A stretch of 64,000 nucleotides of DNA, taken from Terriglobia bacterium. GTDB lineage: Bacteria > Acidobacteriota > Terriglobia > Terriglobales > Acidobacteriaceae. Positions 54,068-64,000 of this stretch are shown in pieces. The translations under genes were made by a program, and so were the position numbers. Position 1 is the stretch's first letter; the number at the start of each line of letters is the position of its first letter. The notes under the pieces were generated by a model. It did not search any database and was not told the DNA's origin. It was given only the letters and a program-made list of their open reading frames with translations. The stretch spans positions 1-64,000 of the forward strand of contig JAIQFD010000005.1 in NCBI GenBank assembly GCA_020073495.1. The letters run 5' to 3'.

Positions 54068-55714
54068 CTACGGCTTCTCTTCTTCACGATACTCCGAAGG
54101 CAGCGGCGGCAGAGGGCCGCCTCCTCCGTTGTGCCGTTTCCGTTGCAGTACCTGCGGGAGTTCCGACCGGGTCGCCCACAGCCCGAAGGCCACCGCCGCC
54201 CCCCACGCCAGCGACACCACGACGACCGCTCCGAGGTCCGCACGCCGGCTGCCGTCCACGAACACGAACTGCACCGCGAAGAAGGTCACCGCCAGGGCGA
54301 AGACGCCGGTCAGCAGCGCTTTTCCGAGTTCCAGCCAGCGCATGCTGCCCAGGGGGACGAGTTTCTTCCGATGGAGGAGGATGGCGAGCGCGACCGTGTT
54401 GGCGAAGATGCCGATGTCGGAGGCGATGGCCAGTCCGATGACGTGATAGGTGCGAAACAGCCACGAGTACAGAGGCAACGAGGCCACGGTGATGATAGTG
54501 CCGGCGACCATGGGAGTGACCGTGTCGCCGGCAGCGTAAAACCCACGCGCATACAGGCCTTGCGCCGCCCAGAAAGCGAGCGACAGGGCGAACCAAAAAA
54601 AGTAGAGCGCGGTCTCACGCGAATCGGTGAAGTGGAATCGCCCGCGGCGATAGACCAGGTCCACGAGGGGCAGTGCGGCGGCCATCATCCAGGCGGTGAT
54701 CAGGAATGCCACCGCGGTGACGCGGTACACGGAGTCGTTCACTGTCCTGGCAAACTCCTCGAGGCGCTTCTCGCCGAAGAGGCGCGCAAAGAACGGGAGC
54801 GAGGCTTGACCGGTGGCCTGGCCCAGCACCGCGATCGGCACGGCGAAGAGGCGCTTGGCGTAGTTCAGGCGAGTAATGTCGCCGGCGCCGCCGGAGGCGA
54901 AGTAGCGCAGGATCCAGTCGTCGGCCGTGACCAGAGTGACGCCCAGCATGAGCGGGATGGTCAGGGCCACCCACTCGCGGAAGCCGGGATCTCGGTGGTC
55001 GAAAGTCAGGCGATAGCCGATGCCGGTCTTCGAAGCTCCGAAGGCATTGACCAGGAACGGTCCGACGAAGCCGCCGGCGACCGCGCCCACCGCCAGCGAG
55101 GCGATACCCATGCGCCCGGATAGCACCACGCCGCCCAGAATGATGAAAACGTTGTAGAGGATGGGCCCCAGGGCGGGGAAGAGGAACAAGCGGCGCGAGA
55201 GCAGCACCGCCGAGACGATGCCGCCGACATAAAAAAAGATCTGCGCCGGCAGCAGGATGCGCGTCAGATACACGCAGAGCTCGAGTTGCTGAGTCGAGAA
55301 ATGCGGGAAGATGACGCGCTCGATCTGGGGCGTGAACACTTCCAGCAGGCCGATGCCGATGACCAGCGTCGAGGTCATCAGGGTGATCACGACGGAGAAG
55401 GCCTTGCGCGCTTCCACTTCGCGGCCTTCGGAGGTGTAGCGGGTGAAGATGGAGATGAAGGTGATGGAGGCCGTGCCGCCGGCCACGATGTAGTTCAGCC
55501 AGTCGGGAAGGGTGAAGGCGGCGACGTAGGCGTCCGTCTGGAGGCCCGCGCCGAAGGCCCAGGCGATGTAGGCCTCCCGCACGTACCCCACGACGCGGGA
55601 GAGCATGACGGCGGCCATGAGCAGCACAGTCGCCGAAAGGGCGGAGTGCTGGTGCGACGGGCGGAGAAAACGTCCCAGCCCGCCCTGCGTGGGTGCCTGC
55701 TCGCCGGTGCCCAT
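54068..55714 (-). CDS. murJ: Lipid II flippase MurJ
   Basis: It moves lipid II across the inner membrane for peptidoglycan synthesis. Fourteen membrane helices are predicted over 548 residues. Typical blocks include MLSRVVGYVREAYIAWAFGA, the conserved Arg/Asp residues of the central cavity, and the late FYAAGDTVTPM. The start at this ATG gives a short cytoplasmic leader. It shares direction with rnr, whose start is 29 bases on. Confidence 0.94.
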   Translation of the reverse strand: MGTGEQAPTQGGLGRFLRPSHQHSALSATVLLMAAVMLSRVVGYVREAYIAWAFGAGLQTDAYVAAFTLPDWLNYIVAGGTASITFISIFTRYTSEGREVEARKAFSVVITLMTSTLVIGIGLLEVFTPQIERVIFPHFSTQQLELCVYLTRILLPAQIFFYVGGIVSAVLLSRRLFLFPALGPILYNVFIILGGVVLSGRMGIASLAVGAVAGGFVGPFLVNAFGASKTGIGYRLTFDHRDPGFREWVALTIPLMLGVTLVTADDWILRYFASGGAGDITRLNYAKRLFAVPIAVLGQATGQASLPFFARLFGEKRLEEFARTVNDSVYRVTAVAFLITAWMMAAALPLVDLVYRRGRFHFTDSRETALYFFWFALSLAFWAAQGLYARGFYAAGDTVTPMVAGTIITVASLPLYSWLFRTYHVIGLAIASDIGIFANTVALAILLHRKKLVPLGSMRWLELGKALLTGVFALAVTFFAVQFVFVDGSRRADLGAVVVVSLAWGAAVAFGLWATRSELPQVLQRKRHNGGGGPLPPLPSEYREEEKP

Positions 55715-56012
55715 CCGCCGCGATTCTACACGACGCGCGCATCGTGCCGGCCCTTGCGCAGCAGAGAGGCCGGCGCGTACCCGGCGCAAACGCTACCCTG
55801 CGAGCAATCCTTGCATCCAGACTGTAAAATCTTCAGGTTCGTGGCTAGGCGGCTCGATTACAAAACTTTACACCGGGTCGGGATGCCGGTTCGTCTAAGC
55901 TGAGTTGGTAACATATTTTGCGGGCTCGTGTTTCTGTGGAGTGATGGGTGTGCCGCGCAGACCGGAAACTGCCCACACTCGGCCTTTCATCTGCTCATCA
56001 GGGGGACGAAGA

Positions 56013-57278
56013 TTGCGAACACCCATACTAGCTGCATGCGCCGTACTGCTGACGCTTGTCTGCGCCGGCTGTGGGAAGTCGAATCCAAGCCAGGCGAAAG
56101 CGGCGCCTGCCCTGCGGGCCACGCCGGTGGGCGTCTCCGAGGTCCGGCAACGGGACGTGCCCATCGTGCTGGAGGGCCTTGGCACGGTGACCGCCTACAA
56201 CACGGTCACGATTCGCAGCCGCGTGGACGGCGAGATCATGAAGGTCAACTTCCGCGAAGGGCAGGAAGTCCGCGCGGGAGACCTGCTGGCGATCATCGAT
56301 CCCCGCCCCTTCGACGTGGCCCTGCAGCAGGCGCAGGCGACGCTGGCGCGCGACCAGGGGCAGTACGACACCGCGCGCATCAATGCCCAGCGCGACGAGA
56401 CCCTGGCCAAAGAGGGCATCGTCGCGCAGCAGCAAGCGGACCAGTCGCGCGCCCTCTACGAACAGTTCCAGGGCGCCGTGCAGATGGACAAGGCGTCCAT
56501 CGAGAACGCCAAGTTGAATCTGGTGTACACGCGCATCACGGCCCCGGTGAGCGGGCGCATCGGCTTGCGCCTGATCGATGCCGGGAACATCGTGCACGCC
56601 AACGATCAGAACGGCATGCTGGTCATCACGCAGATGGAGCCGATCGCGGTGGTGTTCACGCTCCCCGAGGACAACTTGCCCGTGGTGGTCGGCAGGATGA
56701 AGACGGGCGTGCTCCCGGTGGACGCCTTCAGCCGCGACGATCGGACGAAGATTGCAAGTGGGAAGCTGGAGACCATCGACAACCAGATCGACACGACTAC
56801 GGGCACGGTGCGGCTGAAGACCGTCTTCGACAACAAGGACCGCGCGCTGTGGCCGAACCAGTTCGTCAATGTACACCTGCAACTGGAGACGCGTAAGAAC
56901 GCCATCGTGGCGCCCGCCAGCGCCGTCCAGCGCGGACCGCAGAACAGCACCTTCGCCTATGTGGTAGGCGGCGACAGCACGGTGCAGGTCCGCACCATCC
57001 AGGTGGAGCTTACGCAGGGCCACACCGCCCTTATCGCCAGCGGACTTCAGCCCGGCGAGCGGGTGGTGACCGACGGGCAGGAGAAGCTGCAAGCGGGCAT
57101 GAAGGTCGAGCCGCAAGCCGCGCAGCGCAACGCAGCGCAAGAGGATTCGGTGGGAAAACCTCTTCAGGGAACCCCGCCGAGGGCGGAAAACGCGGCACAA
57201 ACCCCGGCTGCATCGCGCAGCCAGGGTGGAACACGGGGTGACGGCAGTGGGCCCGGTTCTGCCGGGACACGGCGATGA
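56013..57278 (+). CDS. mdtA: RND pump periplasmic adaptor, MdtA type (421 aa)
   Basis: The start is a TTG after AGGGGG at seven bases, which gives a perfect lipoprotein signal ([20 protein letters not shown], lipobox VCAGC); the frame runs 36 codons further up without a better site. The adaptor has the barrel-sandwich start [20 protein letters not shown], a coiled hairpin about residues 120-170, the beta-barrel and a membrane-proximal domain. The last 45 residues are low complexity. It forms a tripartite pump with the two permeases that follow and a TolC-like channel encoded elsewhere. Confidence 0.92.
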   Translation: MRTPILAACAVLLTLVCAGCGKSNPSQAKAAPALRATPVGVSEVRQRDVPIVLEGLGTVTAYNTVTIRSRVDGEIMKVNFREGQEVRAGDLLAIIDPRPFDVALQQAQATLARDQGQYDTARINAQRDETLAKEGIVAQQQADQSRALYEQFQGAVQMDKASIENAKLNLVYTRITAPVSGRIGLRLIDAGNIVHANDQNGMLVITQMEPIAVVFTLPEDNLPVVVGRMKTGVLPVDAFSRDDRTKIASGKLETIDNQIDTTTGTVRLKTVFDNKDRALWPNQFVNVHLQLETRKNAIVAPASAVQRGPQNSTFAYVVGGDSTVQVRTIQVELTQGHTALIASGLQPGERVVTDGQEKLQAGMKVEPQAAQRNAAQEDSVGKPLQGTPPRAENAAQTPAASRSQGGTRGDGSGPGSAGTRR

Positions 57279-60200
57279 GCATCTCCCGTCCGTTCATTGA
57301 GCGGCCCATCGCCACCTCGTTGCTGATGGTGGGGCTGCTGCTGGTGGGGATGGTGGCGTATCGCGAGCTGCCGATCTCCGCTTTGCCTCAGGTCGATTAT
57401 CCGACCATCCAGATCATGACGTTTTATCCCGGCGCGGCGCCGGACGTCGTGGGCTCCTCGATCACGGCCCCTCTGGAGCGGCAGTTCGGACAATTACCGG
57501 GCCTGAGCCAGATGACCTCCACCAGTTCCTTCGGCAGCTCGGTCATCACGCTTCAATTCACCCTCACCGAGAACATCGACGTCGCAGAGCAGGAGGTACA
57601 GGCCGCGATCAACGCCGCGGGCTCCTTCCTGCCGCGCGACCTGCCCAACCCGCCGCTCTACAGCAAAGTGAATCCGGCTGACGCTCCCATCCTGACCTTG
57701 GGACTGACGTCCACCACGACGCCGCTGCCGGAGGTGGAAGACCTCGCCGATACCACGCTGGCGCAGAAGATCTCGCAATTGCCGGGCGTGGGGCTGGTGA
57801 CCATCAGCGGCGGGCAGAAGCCAGCGGTGCGGATCCAAGCCAATCCCGTTGCGCTGGCGTCGTACGGCATGAGCCTGGAGCAGTTGCGCGCCATGGTCGC
57901 GCAGGTGAACGTGGACCAGGCAAAGGGCCAGATCGACGGTCCGCGTCAGTCATTCACCATCGGCGCCAACGACCAGATCATGTCCAGCCAGGACTACGCC
58001 AACATCGTGGTGGCCTACAAGAGCGGCCACCCGGTCCGGCTGAAAGACGTGGCCACCGTCATTGACGGCGCCGAGAACGCCAACCAGGCGGCGTGGATGG
58101 GCAAGGACGGCCAATCCGTGCCGGCCGTGATCGTGAACATCCAGCGACAGCCGGGAGCGAACATCATCGCCGTGGTGGACAGCATCAAGCGGCTGCTGCC
58201 GCGGCTGCAGGCCACGCTTCCGGGGTCGGTGAAGGTCAGCATCCTCACCGACCGCACCGAGACCATCCGCGCCTCGGTCAACGACGTGCAGTTCGAGATG
58301 GCTCTGACCGTCGCGCTGGTGGTGATGGTCATCTTCCTGTTCCTGCGCAATCTCTCCGCCACCACCATACCCAGCGTCGCCGTGCCGCTCTCGCTGATCG
58401 GGACCTTCGGGGTCATGTACCTGCTGGGGTATTCGCTCGACAACCTGTCGCTGATGGCGCTGACCATCTCGACCGGCTTCGTGGTGGACGATGCCATCGT
58501 CATGATCGAGAACATCGACCGCTACCTGGAGGCGGGCGACTCGCCCTTCGAGGCTGCGATCAAGGGCGCGGGACAGATCGGCTTCACCATCGTGTCCCTT
58601 ACGGTTTCGCTGATCGCTGTGCTCATTCCGCTGCTGTTCATGGGCGACATCGTGGGCCGGTTGTTCCGCGAGTTCGCGGTCACGCTGGCTTCGGCCATCA
58701 TCATGTCCGCGCTGATCTCGCTGACCTTGACCCCGATGATGGCTTCGAAGCTTCTACGGGCCCAGCATGGCCGGAAGCAGTCCAGGCTGTACGAGATCAC
58801 GGAACGGATCTGGAAACGGACGCTCGACTTTTACGCGCGGACGCTGAAGTTCGTCCTGCAGCACCAGACCACCACGCTGCTGGTCACGCTGGGCACGCTG
58901 CTGGCCACGTTCGTGATGTACTACTTCGTCCCCAAGGGCTTTTTCCCGGTGCAGGACACGGGCGTGATCCTGGGGATCGCGGATGCGCCGCAGTCCATCT
59001 CCTTCGCGGCCATGGCGCAGCGCCAGCAGCAGCTCGCCTCGGTGATCCTGAAGGACCCGGACGTCGCCAGCCTGTCGTCGTTCATCGGCGTGGACGGCAC
59101 GAACATGACGCCGAACAGCGGCCGCATCCAGATCAACCTGAAGCCGCGCGACGAGCGCAGCTCCGACGCGACCGAGATCATCAACCGTTTGCAGCAGAAC
59201 CTTGCGCAGGTATCGGGCATCACGCTCTACATGCAGTCGGTACAGGACTTGACGGTGGAAGACCGCGTCAGCCGCACGCAGTACCAGTATTCCCTGGAGG
59301 ACGCGGACGTCCGGGAACTCGGTGTGTGGGTCCCGAAGGTGGTGGCAAAACTGCAGACCATCCCCGAACTCAAGGACGTGGCCAGCGACCAGCAGAACAA
59401 CGGGCTCCAGGCACACCTGGTGATCGACCGGGACACCGCCTCCCGCCTGGGCGTGACCATGCAGGCGATCGACGACACGCTATACGACGCTTTCGGCCAG
59501 CGCCAGGTCTCCACCATGTTCACGCAGTTGAACCAGTATCACGTGATCCTGGAGGTGGACCCGCAGTTCCGCACCGACCCTGACGTGCTTAAGAGCATCT
59601 ACGTGCCGGCGCAGGGCGGAGGAGCGGCCGGTCAGGCGCTGACCTTCCAGGGCAGCGGGATCCCGGTGCAGGGCGCCAGCACGTCCACGCAGGGTGGGAC
59701 GCAGGTTCCTCTGTCGGCATTCGCACACTTCGAGACCGGGACCGCGTCGCTCGCGCTCACCCACCAGGGACAGTTCCCGGCGGTGACCATCTCGTTCAAC
59801 CTGGTGCGCGGCGAGTCACTGGGCGCGGCGGTGAAGGCCATCCAGAATGCGGAACAGGAGATCGGGATGCCAGCCAGCGTCCATACCACGTTCCAGGGCA
59901 CGGTGCGGGCGTTCCAGGCCTCGCTGGCCAACGAAGGCTGGCTGATCCTGGCCGCGATCATCACCGTCTATATCGTGCTCGGGGTGCTGTACGAGAGCTA
60001 CATCCATCCGGTCACCATTCTCTCGACCCTGCCATCGGCCGGTGTCGGCGCCATTCTCGCCCTCACGATCTTCCGCATGGACTTGGGGGTGATGGCGCTG
60101 ATCGGCATCATCCTGCTGATCGGCATCGTGAAGAAGAACGCCATCATGATGATCGACTTCGCCCTGGACGCAGAACGCAATGAAGGCAAGAAGCCGCTGG

Positions 60201-60469
60201 ACGCGATCTACGAGGCGTCACTGCTGCGCTTCCGGCCCATCATGATGACCACCTTCGCGGCCCTGTTCGGCGCGGTGCCGCTGGCGTTCGGCAGTGGCGC
60301 AGGGTCGGAGTTGCGCCGGCCGCTGGGCGTCACCATCATCGGCGGTTTGATCTTCAGCCAGGTGCTCACGCTTTACACCACGCCCGTCGTCTACCTCTGG
60401 TTTGACCGGCTGGGACGGGTCTTGCAGCGCTGGCGCGCGCCCAGCCCGGAACCGGCCGTGGGGGATTAG
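57275..60469 (+). CDS. mdtB: RND multidrug permease, MdtB type (1,064 aa)
   Basis: It is a proton-driven inner-membrane pump subunit. Twelve helices and two large periplasmic loops are arranged as usual; the start [20 protein letters not shown], the porter loop ANTPLERQ-like [12 protein letters not shown], and the TM4 proton relay [13 protein letters not shown] are all visible. It overlaps mdtA by four bases. As in E. coli, two different permeases may form a mixed trimer. The substrate is not known. Confidence 0.95.
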   Translation: MSISRPFIERPIATSLLMVGLLLVGMVAYRELPISALPQVDYPTIQIMTFYPGAAPDVVGSSITAPLERQFGQLPGLSQMTSTSSFGSSVITLQFTLTENIDVAEQEVQAAINAAGSFLPRDLPNPPLYSKVNPADAPILTLGLTSTTTPLPEVEDLADTTLAQKISQLPGVGLVTISGGQKPAVRIQANPVALASYGMSLEQLRAMVAQVNVDQAKGQIDGPRQSFTIGANDQIMSSQDYANIVVAYKSGHPVRLKDVATVIDGAENANQAAWMGKDGQSVPAVIVNIQRQPGANIIAVVDSIKRLLPRLQATLPGSVKVSILTDRTETIRASVNDVQFEMALTVALVVMVIFLFLRNLSATTIPSVAVPLSLIGTFGVMYLLGYSLDNLSLMALTISTGFVVDDAIVMIENIDRYLEAGDSPFEAAIKGAGQIGFTIVSLTVSLIAVLIPLLFMGDIVGRLFREFAVTLASAIIMSALISLTLTPMMASKLLRAQHGRKQSRLYEITERIWKRTLDFYARTLKFVLQHQTTTLLVTLGTLLATFVMYYFVPKGFFPVQDTGVILGIADAPQSISFAAMAQRQQQLASVILKDPDVASLSSFIGVDGTNMTPNSGRIQINLKPRDERSSDATEIINRLQQNLAQVSGITLYMQSVQDLTVEDRVSRTQYQYSLEDADVRELGVWVPKVVAKLQTIPELKDVASDQQNNGLQAHLVIDRDTASRLGVTMQAIDDTLYDAFGQRQVSTMFTQLNQYHVILEVDPQFRTDPDVLKSIYVPAQGGGAAGQALTFQGSGIPVQGASTSTQGGTQVPLSAFAHFETGTASLALTHQGQFPAVTISFNLVRGESLGAAVKAIQNAEQEIGMPASVHTTFQGTVRAFQASLANEGWLILAAIITVYIVLGVLYESYIHPVTILSTLPSAGVGAILALTIFRMDLGVMALIGIILLIGIVKKNAIMMIDFALDAERNEGKKPLDAIYEASLLRFRPIMMTTFAALFGAVPLAFGSGAGSELRRPLGVTIIGGLIFSQVLTLYTTPVVYLWFDRLGRVLQRWRAPSPEPAVGD

Positions 60470-60470
60470 C

Positions 60471-63400
60471 GTGAGCGTCTCCACTCCATTCATCCAACGG
60501 CCGGTCGCGACCACTCTGCTCACCATCGGCCTGTTGCTCGCCGGCAGCCTCGCTTACAGGCAACTGCCGGTAGCTCCGCTGCCGCGAGTGGATTACCCCG
60601 TCATTTCGATCGGGGCCGGACTGCCGGGAGCCAGCGCGGAGACCATGGCGTCGGCGGTGGCAACGCCTCTCGAGCGGCAGTTCGGACGCATTGCCGGCGT
60701 GAACCAGATGACGTCGGTGAGCTCGCTCGGTTCCACCAGTGTCACGCTGCAATTCGATCTCAACCGGAACATCGACGCAGCGGCGCGCGACGTGCAGGCG
60801 GCCATCAACGCGGCCCGCGGGCAGCTGCCCAGCAACCTGCCCAACAACCCCACCTACCGCAAGGTGAACCCCGCCGATGCCCCTATCCTGATCCTCGCGC
60901 TCACCTCCGACACCACGCCCACCCCGCGCGTGTATGACGTGGCCGACTCCATCCTGGCGCAAAAGCTGTCGCAGGTGGAAGGCATCGGGCAGGTGTTCGT
61001 GGGCGGCTCCGCTCCTCCCGCCGTGCGCATCGAGGCCAATCCGCTGCAGTTGAATGCGCTGGGCATCGGGCTGGACCAGGTGCGGACCGCGGTCGCGGCG
61101 GCCAACGTCAATCGCCCCAAGGGCATGCTGGCGGACAAGGACCAGAGCTTCACGGTGACGGCCAACGACCAGTTGAAGACCGCCAGCGACTATCGGCCCA
61201 TCATCGTCGCCTATTCCAAGGGTGCGCCGGTCCGCGTGGGCGACGTGGCGACGGTGGAAGACTCGCTGCAGGACATCCGCAACGCGGGCGGGTACAACGG
61301 CAAACGCGCGGTGATGATGATCCTGTTCCGGCAGCCCGGCGCGAACATCATCGCCACCGTGGACCGGGTACGCGCCGTGCTGCCCCAGTTGCAGGCCTCG
61401 GTCCCTCCCGCAATCAATGTCCAGATCGTCCTGGACCGCACCACCACCATCCGGGCTTCGGTGCAGGACGTGCAGCGCACTCTGATGCTGTCGGTGTGCC
61501 TGGTGGTGATGGTGGTATTCCTGTTCCTGCGAAACGTGCGCGCGACGCTGATCCCCGGCCTGGCCGTGCCGCTCGCCATCGTGGGCACGTTCGGCGTCAT
61601 GTACCTGCTCGACTATTCCATCGACAATCTATCGCTGATGGCGCTGACCATCTCGACCGGCTTCGTGGTGGATGACGCCATCGTCGTCATCGAGAACATC
61701 ATGCGGCACATCGAAGCCGGTATGAAGCCGTACGAGGCGGCGCTGCTGGGCGCGAAAGAGATCGGCTTCACCGTGGTCTCCATAAGCATCTCTCTGGTGG
61801 CGGTTTTCATCCCCATCCTGCTGATGGGCGGGCTGGTCGGGCGGCTGTTCCGCGAATTCGCCGTGACCATCAGCACTGCCATCGTCGTCTCCATGGTCGT
61901 TTCGCTGACCACCACTGCGATGATGTGCGCCAAGTTTCTCCAGCCGCTGAAGAAGCAGCCCGGGAAGCTCTATCGCTGGAGTGAGCGGGCCTTCGAATCC
62001 ATCCATCACACCTACCGGGTCGGCCTGAGCTGGATCCTGAATCACCGCGGGATCGGACTGGCGCTGACTCTCCTGATCATCGCGCTGAACGTCGTGCTCT
62101 ACATCGTGATGCCGAAAGGGTTCTTCCCGCAGCAGGACACCGGCCGCCTCATGGGCAGCATCCAGGCCGAGCAGGACATCGCCTTCGACACCCTCAATAC
62201 CAAGGTGCAACAGTTCGCGGCCATCGTGAGAAGCGACCCGGCGGTCGAAGGTGTTGCCGCTTTCGCCGGCGGAGGATTGAACGCCTCGAACTCGGGCCGG
62301 ATGTTCGTCACGTTGAAGCCATTGCAGGAGAGGAAGGTGTCGTCGGACCAGGTCATCAACCGGCTGCGCCCGAAGCTGGCGCGCATCCCGGGCGCGACCT
62401 TGTTCCTCCAGACCGCGCAGGAGCTGAACGTGGGCGGGCGATTCGCCGCCGCGCAGTTCCAGTACACGCTTCAGGGAGAGGACCTGGCGCAGTTGAACGA
62501 GTGGGCGCCCCGATTGCTGGAGAAGATGCGAGCCATGCCGGTCCTGCGCGACGTCAACACCGACCAGCAGATCAAAGGCCTGCAGCAGGAAGTCGTCATC
62601 GACCGGAGCACCGCGTCGCGGCTGGGCATCACCCCGCTGCTGATCGACAACGCGCTCTACGACGCCTTTGGCCAGCGCCAGATCTCGACCATCTACCAGC
62701 AGCTGAACCAGTACCACGTGGTGCTGGAGGCCGATCCCGCGTACCGCAACAGTCCCGATTCCCTCAAGAACATCTACGTGCGCTCCAATGCGGGCCAGGC
62801 GGTGCCGCTGGCGAGCTTCGTGCGATTCGGTCCGGCCAACGCTCCGCTGGCTGTAAACCACCAGGGACAGTTCCCATCCATCACCATCTCGTTCAATCTG
62901 GCGCCGGGGACCTCGCTGGGCCAGGCGACCCAGGCGATCGAGTCTGCCGAGCGCGACATCGCTTTCCCGGGCACCATCCACGGAAGTTTTCAGGGCACTG
63001 CCGCCGCTTTCCAGGAATCCCTGAAAAACGAACCCTACCTGATCCTGGCTGCACTGGTCGCCGTGTACCTCGTCCTGGGCGTGCTCTACGAAAGCTACAT
63101 CCACCCCATCACGATCCTATCGACGCTGCCGTCGGCGGGCCTGGGGGCGCTGCTGGCGCTGCTCATCACGGGGATTGACCTTAACGTCATCGCGCTGATC
63201 GGCATATTCCTGCTCATCGGCATCGTGAAGAAGAACGCCATCATGATGATCGACTTTGCGCTGGAAGCCGAGCGCAAGCACGGCAAGTCGTCGGAGGAGT
63301 CGATCTTCGAAGCGGCGCTGCTGCGCTTCCGCCCCATCACTATGACCACCATGGCGGCGTTGCTGGGTGCCACGCCGCTGGCGTTCGGCGGCGGGACCGG

Positions 63401-63572
63401 CTCGGAACTGCGGCGGCCGCTGGGTGTCGCCATCGTCGGCGGACTGATCGTCAGCCAGATGATCACGCTCTTCACCACACCTGTCATCTACCTGTACATG
63501 GATCGCCTGCAGATGTGGTGGCTGCGGCGGAAGACGCACGCACCCGCGGCACGACCGGTACAAGTCCACTAG
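60471..63572 (+). CDS. mdtC: RND multidrug permease, MdtC type (1,033 aa)
   Basis: The GTG start follows GGGGG at six bases and is one base after the mdtB stop. The protein has the same layout as mdtB: VSTPFIQRPVATTLLTIG, ATPLERQFGRIAG, the relay [13 protein letters not shown], and [13 protein letters not shown] near the end. The two permeases share about half their residues by inspection, typical of the MdtB/MdtC or MuxB/MuxC pair. No TolC-type gene follows, so the outer channel is shared with other pumps. Confidence 0.95.
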   Translation: MSVSTPFIQRPVATTLLTIGLLLAGSLAYRQLPVAPLPRVDYPVISIGAGLPGASAETMASAVATPLERQFGRIAGVNQMTSVSSLGSTSVTLQFDLNRNIDAAARDVQAAINAARGQLPSNLPNNPTYRKVNPADAPILILALTSDTTPTPRVYDVADSILAQKLSQVEGIGQVFVGGSAPPAVRIEANPLQLNALGIGLDQVRTAVAAANVNRPKGMLADKDQSFTVTANDQLKTASDYRPIIVAYSKGAPVRVGDVATVEDSLQDIRNAGGYNGKRAVMMILFRQPGANIIATVDRVRAVLPQLQASVPPAINVQIVLDRTTTIRASVQDVQRTLMLSVCLVVMVVFLFLRNVRATLIPGLAVPLAIVGTFGVMYLLDYSIDNLSLMALTISTGFVVDDAIVVIENIMRHIEAGMKPYEAALLGAKEIGFTVVSISISLVAVFIPILLMGGLVGRLFREFAVTISTAIVVSMVVSLTTTAMMCAKFLQPLKKQPGKLYRWSERAFESIHHTYRVGLSWILNHRGIGLALTLLIIALNVVLYIVMPKGFFPQQDTGRLMGSIQAEQDIAFDTLNTKVQQFAAIVRSDPAVEGVAAFAGGGLNASNSGRMFVTLKPLQERKVSSDQVINRLRPKLARIPGATLFLQTAQELNVGGRFAAAQFQYTLQGEDLAQLNEWAPRLLEKMRAMPVLRDVNTDQQIKGLQQEVVIDRSTASRLGITPLLIDNALYDAFGQRQISTIYQQLNQYHVVLEADPAYRNSPDSLKNIYVRSNAGQAVPLASFVRFGPANAPLAVNHQGQFPSITISFNLAPGTSLGQATQAIESAERDIAFPGTIHGSFQGTAAAFQESLKNEPYLILAALVAVYLVLGVLYESYIHPITILSTLPSAGLGALLALLITGIDLNVIALIGIFLLIGIVKKNAIMMIDFALEAERKHGKSSEESIFEAALLRFRPITMTTMAALLGATPLAFGGGTGSELRRPLGVAIVGGLIVSQMITLFTTPVIYLYMDRLQMWWLRRKTHAPAARPVQVH

Positions 63573-63614
63573 CGCGCAAGACGGCCCGGGCGGGCATCGT
63601 GTAGTCTGTCGCGC

Positions 63615-64000
63615 ATGAGATTCCGCGTCCTCTGCCTCTTTTTGCTGATCGCCGTTTCCGCGGCGGCGCAGCACCTGGTCAAGCAAGACGTCTTTCAGGC
63701 TGTCTCGCGGGAATACTCCGGCGAGAACGCGCAAGAGAACATCCGCGCCATCATCGAATACCACCGCATCCAAGGCAGCCCCATGATGGCGGACGTGGCC
63801 GGGAAGGTGGTGCTCGCGAAACTGCACAGCTACGGGATCGAAGCCATGATCGAGCAGCTTCCATCCGACGGCGCCAGGAAGTACGCCACTTTCCTATCGC
63901 CCATGGGATGGGACATGCGCGGCGGCGAGCTCTGGGTGGAAGCGGCGCCTGGCGCTGACTTCAAGCCCTACCGCCTTTGCCGTTACTCCGACGCGCCCAT
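63615..64000 (+). CDS. Exported peptidase-like protein, M28-type (partial, cut by window end)
   Basis: A signal peptide covers about residues 1-16 (MRFRVLCLFLLIAVSAAA). The next 110 residues (HLVKQDVFQAVSREYSGE, HRIQGSPMMADVAGKVVLAK, GIEAMIEQLPSDG) resemble the lead part of exported M28-like aminopeptidases that carry a PA domain. No catalytic residues are reached, so the family is a guess. It starts 42 bases after mdtC on the same strand. Confidence 0.55.
   Translation, partial: MRFRVLCLFLLIAVSAAAQHLVKQDVFQAVSREYSGENAQENIRAIIEYHRIQGSPMMADVAGKVVLAKLHSYGIEAMIEQLPSDGARKYATFLSPMGWDMRGGELWVEAAPGADFKPYRLCRYSDAP

Overview
The window looks like part of a GC-rich chromosome of an Acidobacteriota-type soil bacterium (Terriglobia/Koribacter-like). 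This is inferred from the mix of gene families: a PEP-CTERM protein, a CadC-like winged helix fused to a membrane domain, a B. subtilis-like hemE-hemH-hemY order together with a Gram-negative lipid A set (fabZ-lpxA-lpxI), and an mdtABC-type RND pump. No rRNA or other species marker is present, so the assignment is moderate.

Region 1 (1-9,017) is accessory DNA. It starts with a cut-off response regulator and then holds a small winged-helix-like orphan, a PEGA lipoprotein-like protein and a PEP-CTERM protein. Two IS1595-type elements with passenger genes follow. Element 1 (3,647-6,009) carries a transposase with a mutated catalytic Asp, a 47-residue basic protein and a 403-residue membrane protein. 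Element 2 (6,019-8,720) carries an intact-looking transposase, an HNH-like zinc protein, three small proteins and a structured non-coding leader. Both elements have terminal inverted repeats and 8-bp target duplications, and they landed in the same 9-bp target one after the other. The region ends in the 3' half of a tRNA-Ser gene, the usual scar of an integrated island.

Region 2 (9,018-24,900) is mostly core. It holds a sensor kinase with an NtrC-type regulator, a PilZ protein, gluQ, hemE-hemH-hemY, an exported SYLF protein, a cupin, a trypsin-like protease between two 31-bp direct repeats, tRNA-Pro, a SufT-like protein, a degenerate receiver-PilZ protein, a MerR regulator, a DinB-like protein and tdh.

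Region 3 (24,900-34,200) has a four-gene operon acpS / acyl-CoA-synthetase-like / acyl carrier protein / kbl facing tdh. It then has a PD-(D/E)XK protein, a type II restriction-modification system with a controller-like regulator, a second alpha-oxoamine synthase and a Tat-exported metallo-beta-lactamase-fold protein.

Region 4 (34,200-64,000) is core: pyrR-pyrB-pyrC, a GH3 glycosidase, miaA, a membrane winged-helix regulator, a TonB-like protein, a lipid A cluster (fabZ, lpxA, lpxI, plus a Gfo/Idh oxidoreductase that may be a GnnA) interrupted by sod, an M20 peptidase, tatA, maf, lepA, rnr (with a palindromic repeat inserted in frame), murJ, and an mdtABC-type pump. A cut-off exported protein follows at the right edge.
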